Positions 61,620-64,000 of a DNA stretch of 64,000 bases are shown in pieces. Numbering within the stretch: the stretch's first letter is position 1; every line of letters begins with the position of its first letter. This DNA comes from Massilia sp. BJB1822 (GTDB taxonomy: Bacteria; Pseudomonadota; Gammaproteobacteria; Burkholderiales; Burkholderiaceae_D), in assembly GCF_013369485.1 (NCBI RefSeq), contig NZ_JABWEB010000023.1, forward strand, positions 17,100 to 81,099. The letters run 5' to 3'. A program made the position numbers and the translations under genes. Under the pieces are notes generated by a model that saw only the letters and a list, made by a program, of their open reading frames with translations, ran no database searches and had not been told where the DNA came from.

Positions 61620-62738
61620 ATGATGCGCAAGCTGTTCTTTCTGGCCCTGCTGGCCGTGGCGGGCTGCTGCCACGGCGCCAGCACCGATTCGATACGCATC
61701 AAGGATCTGGGCCGCGTGTCGGGCTGGCGCGAAAACGCGCTGACCGGCTATGGCCTGGTGACGGGCCTGGCCGGCACCGGCGACAGCGCGCGCAACAAGG
61801 CCACGCGCCAGTCCATCGCCAATATGCTGTCGCGCTTCGACATGACGGTGGTGGCCGACGACGTGCAGAGCCGCAACGTCGCAGCCGTCATGGTCACGGC
61901 CAGCCTCAGTCCTTTCGCCCGCGCCGGCGACACGATGGACGTGACCATCACCTCCATCGGCGATGCGCGCAGCCTGGTTGGCGGGGCCCTGATCCTGGCG
62001 CCGCTGAAGGCCGCCGATGGCCGCATCTATGCGCTGGCCCAGGGGCCGGTTTCGGTGGGCGGCTACAAATACGATATGAACGGCAATGTGCAGCAGAAGA
62101 ATCATCCGACCGTGGCCTCGATTCCGGCCGGCGCCACGGTGGAGCAGGGCGTGGTCAACGACGTCACCCAGGGGACCGGCAGCGTCACATTCGTGCTGTC
62201 CGAGCCGGATTACACCACCGCCAGCCGCGTTGCCGCCGCCATCAACAGCAGCCTGGGTGGGGCGTATGCGCAGGCGGCCGATGCTTCCGGCATCGAGATC
62301 CGCATTCCGGAAGGCCGGCGCGCCAGGCTGAACGACTTCCTGATGGCGGTGGAGAACGTCACGGTGCAGCCGGACCGGCGCGCCCGCGTTGTCATCAATG
62401 AACGCACTGGCGTGGTGGTGGCTGGCGGCGATGTGCGCATTTCGCGCGTGGCGGTCTCGCATGGCGAATTGAAGGTCAGCATTTTGACCGACAACACCGT
62501 CTCCCAGCCTCTTTTGATCAGCCATGGCGGCGACGGCATCCGCACCGCCCTGGTTTCCAACAGCCGTGTCGACGTGGATGAGCGCGGCGACGCCGCCTAT
62601 GTCACGGCCAACGGCAATACGGTGGCCGATCTGGTGCGCTCGCTGGCGCGCGTGAAGACCAATACGCGCGACATCATTTCCATCCTGCGCGCGGTGAAGG
62701 CGGCAGGCGCTTTGCATGCCGAGCTGGTGGTGCAGTAA
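61620..62738 (+). CDS. flgI: FlgI, P-ring protein
   Basis: 372 residues from ATG 61620 (a second ATG follows at once). Signal peptide MRKLFFLALLAVAGCCHGAS. Family motifs RIKDLGRVSGWRENALTGYG, LVTGLAGTGDSARN, ASLSPFARAGDTMDVTITSI, ARVVINERTGVVVAGGDVRI, VADLVRSLARVKTNTRDIIS. Periplasmic ring around the rod. Confidence 0.95.
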   Translation: MMRKLFFLALLAVAGCCHGASTDSIRIKDLGRVSGWRENALTGYGLVTGLAGTGDSARNKATRQSIANMLSRFDMTVVADDVQSRNVAAVMVTASLSPFARAGDTMDVTITSIGDARSLVGGALILAPLKAADGRIYALAQGPVSVGGYKYDMNGNVQQKNHPTVASIPAGATVEQGVVNDVTQGTGSVTFVLSEPDYTTASRVAAAINSSLGGAYAQAADASGIEIRIPEGRRARLNDFLMAVENVTVQPDRRARVVINERTGVVVAGGDVRISRVAVSHGELKVSILTDNTVSQPLLISHGGDGIRTALVSNSRVDVDERGDAAYVTANGNTVADLVRSLARVKTNTRDIISILRAVKAAGALHAELVVQ

Positions 62739-62768
62739 GTCCGGACGGCGTTTGAGAAAAGGAAGAAT

Positions 62769-63134
62769 ATGGTTTCTATCATTGAAAGCGGCACGGTGGA
62801 TTTGCTGAAGCTGGCCCTGGATGCCAGCGCCATGCGCCAGCAAGCCACGGCGCGCAATATCGCCAATGCCGGCACGCCGGGCTATCAGCGGCTTGGCGTC
62901 AGCTTCGAAAGCCGGCTGGGCGAGTTGCGCGAAGCCTTGCAGCAGGGCCGCAGGCCGGCCATGACGGCGGCCGCGCGCCCGCAGTTCGAGACGCTCGGTT
63001 TGCCCGGCGATATGGTGGCGCTGGACCAGGAAATGGCCGCGCTGTCGGAGAACACCCTGCATCACCAGGCCTTGCTGAAGGCGCTGAGCCGGCATATGTC
63101 GGTGCTGGGCATCGCCGTCGAGGGCCGCCGCTGA
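62769..63134 (+). CDS. flgB: Flagellar rod protein FlgB
   Basis: 121 residues behind AAGGAAG. N-terminal LKLALDASAMRQQATARNIA then NAGTPGYQRLGVSFES is the FlgB form of the rod motif; the C-terminal half ALDQEMAALSENTLHHQALL is typical. Proximal rod component. Shares one base with the flgC start (TGATG). Confidence 0.92.
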   Translation: MVSIIESGTVDLLKLALDASAMRQQATARNIANAGTPGYQRLGVSFESRLGELREALQQGRRPAMTAAARPQFETLGLPGDMVALDQEMAALSENTLHHQALLKALSRHMSVLGIAVEGRR

Positions 63135-63559
63135 TGGACTATCACGCAGCCTTCCAGATCAGCGCCAGCGGCATGGCGCTGGAAAAGCTCCGCCTGAACA
63201 CGACGGCGGCCAATCTGGCGAATATGCATAGCGCCGGACCCAGTGCGGCTCAGGTGTACCAGCCGTTGCGGGTGATCGCGCGCGCCAGCCAGCAGGCGGC
63301 GCAGGGGCGCTTCGGCCAGTTGCTGTCGGGGGTGGACGTGCTGGCTCTGGCGCCGCAGGCGCAGGCGCCGCGCATGGTGCACGAGCCGGGCCATCCATAT
63401 GCCGACGCCCAGGGCATGGTGGCGTATCCGGCCGTGAACCACACCGAGGAAATGATCAACCTGAATATGGCCTTGCGCGCCTATGAGGCGAATGTGGCGG
63501 CCATGAACGCGGCGCGCGTGATGGCGGCGCGCACGCTGGAAATCGGAGGACAGCAATGA
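63134..63559 (+). CDS. flgC: Flagellar rod protein FlgC
   Basis: 141 residues. N-terminal FQISASGMALEKLRLNTTAA and NLANMHSAGP; central MVHEPGHPYADAQGMVAYPA; C-terminal NHTEEMINLNMALRAYEANV with NAARVMAARTLEIG. Standard FlgC architecture. ATGA overlap with fliE. Confidence 0.94.
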   Translation: MDYHAAFQISASGMALEKLRLNTTAANLANMHSAGPSAAQVYQPLRVIARASQQAAQGRFGQLLSGVDVLALAPQAQAPRMVHEPGHPYADAQGMVAYPAVNHTEEMINLNMALRAYEANVAAMNAARVMAARTLEIGGQQ

Positions 63560-63843
63560 TCGAAGCGATTGCGGCGGTGGGCGCGGCTGCGCCGGCGCTT
63601 CAGCTGCAGCCGGCGGCGGCGGCGCCCGGCTTTGCCGGCTGGCTGGGGCAGCAGGCCGGCGCCACCAACGCCGCGCTGGTGCAGGCGGAGCAGGCGGTGC
63701 AAGCCCTGGCGGCAGGAGAGCAGGCCAGCCTGCACGAAGTGATGATCCAGCTGGAGGAAGCCAGGCTGTCCTTCCAGCTGCTGGCCCAGGTGCGCAACCG
63801 CATGCTGGAAGCCTATCAGGAAGTTATGCGGATGCAGGTCTAG
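63556..63843 (+). CDS. fliE: Flagellar hook-basal body protein FliE
   Basis: 95 residues. After an Ala/Pro-rich start, the helical C-terminal half EASLHEVMIQLEEARLSF-type region (SLHEVMIQLEEARLSFQLLA and QVRNRMLEAYQEVMRMQV) is the FliE hallmark. It links the MS ring to the rod. Its place between flgC and fliF matches flgBC-fliEF arrangements. Confidence 0.93.
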   Translation: MIEAIAAVGAAAPALQLQPAAAAPGFAGWLGQQAGATNAALVQAEQAVQALAAGEQASLHEVMIQLEEARLSFQLLAQVRNRMLEAYQEVMRMQV

Positions 63844-63852
63844 GAGCGGATA

Positions 63853-64000
63853 GTGGCAATGCAAGAAACGTGGAAGAGCCTGAGCACGCAGGCCAAAAGC
63901 GGCATCGTGGCCGGTGCGGTGCTGATTCTGGCGCTGACGGCAGGCCTGGGGTTCTGGGCCTATCGCGCCGATTACCAGATTCTGTTTGCCGAAGTGGCGG
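63853..64000 (+). CDS. fliF: FliF, MS-ring protein, 3' end cut by window
   Basis: Starts probably at GTG 63853 (AGGAG 6 bases upstream; ATG 63859 is the alternative). The visible 49 codons encode a short cytoplasmic start, a membrane helix (GAVLILALTAGLGFWAY) and the YQILFAEV segment that opens the FliF periplasmic domain. The gene continues past the window. Confidence 0.9.
   Translation, partial: MAMQETWKSLSTQAKSGIVAGAVLILALTAGLGFWAYRADYQILFAEVA

Noticed and set aside
1..64000. CRISPR array
   Set aside because: No regularly spaced repeats of 24-40 bases were seen; the only short tandem repeats are the pairs beside the att sites.

Overview
The window comes from a high-GC betaproteobacterium. 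The gene types fit an Oxalobacteraceae-like member of the Burkholderiales (Massilia, Duganella or Janthinobacterium type): an RTX/DUF4214 secreted protein, a YfiR-sensor kinase-TonB receptor cluster, an M56-M23 fusion protease and an extra flagellar cluster. No rRNA or marker gene is present to fix the genus.

Layout. (1) Positions 1-847: the DNA polymerase III epsilon gene (dnaQ, missing only the first base of its start codon) and tRNA-Val(CAC). (2) Positions 827-13420: a 12.6-kb integrated island inserted at the 3' end of that tRNA. It is bounded by a perfect 38-bp direct repeat. It carries a tyrosine recombinase, an HTH/excisionase-like gene, phage-type genes (MazG-like, DUF5131 fragment, HNH-like, BRO-type antirepressor with an in-frame stop), an LRAT-domain protein, a membrane coiled-coil protein, an IS3-family element, a DUF4209 protein with an RNxxxHG (HEPN-like) motif, and a low-GC gene with GIY-YIG-like features. 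Just outside the right repeat lies the 3' remnant of a second, nearly identical integrase, so elements have inserted here repeatedly. The island looks decayed but defence-like. (3) Positions 13733-25789: a TetR-controlled aromatic meta-cleavage operon with C-C hydrolase, FAD monooxygenase, extradiol dioxygenase, second FAD monooxygenase, hydratase, acylating acetaldehyde dehydrogenase, hydroxy-oxovalerate aldolase, amidohydrolase-type decarboxylase and a MetA-type outer-membrane channel, mostly overlapping start to stop. (4) Positions 25859-30017: two LysR regulators with an MFS drug exporter and a small DMT transporter.

(5) Positions 30359-39949: a TonB receptor followed by a tiny ORF and an unknown low-GC protein, a 1368-residue Ig/RTX/DUF4214 protein, an SDR dehydrogenase and a periplasmic binding protein. 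(6) Positions 40019-43312: an envelope glycan operon (GT39/ArnT-like, GT2/ArnC-like, YdjC/ChbG deacetylase). (7) Positions 43638-47178: a universal stress protein and hemerythrin behind an FNR-like box, facing a BlaI repressor and a BlaR1(M56)-M23 fusion whose promoter carries two copies of a 16-bp palindrome. (8) Positions 47311-52213: TonB receptor plus acyltransferase, a LysR regulator and a phzF pseudogene with an internal deletion. (9) Positions 52210-58373: YfiR and a PAS histidine kinase divergent from a TonB receptor and a Leu/Ile/Val-type binding lipoprotein. (10) Positions 58544-64000: flagellar genes in the order flgF-flgG-flgA-flgH-flgI-flgB-flgC-fliE-fliF. This is not the usual betaproteobacterial order, and FlgH has no lipobox, which suggests a secondary, transferred flagellar system.
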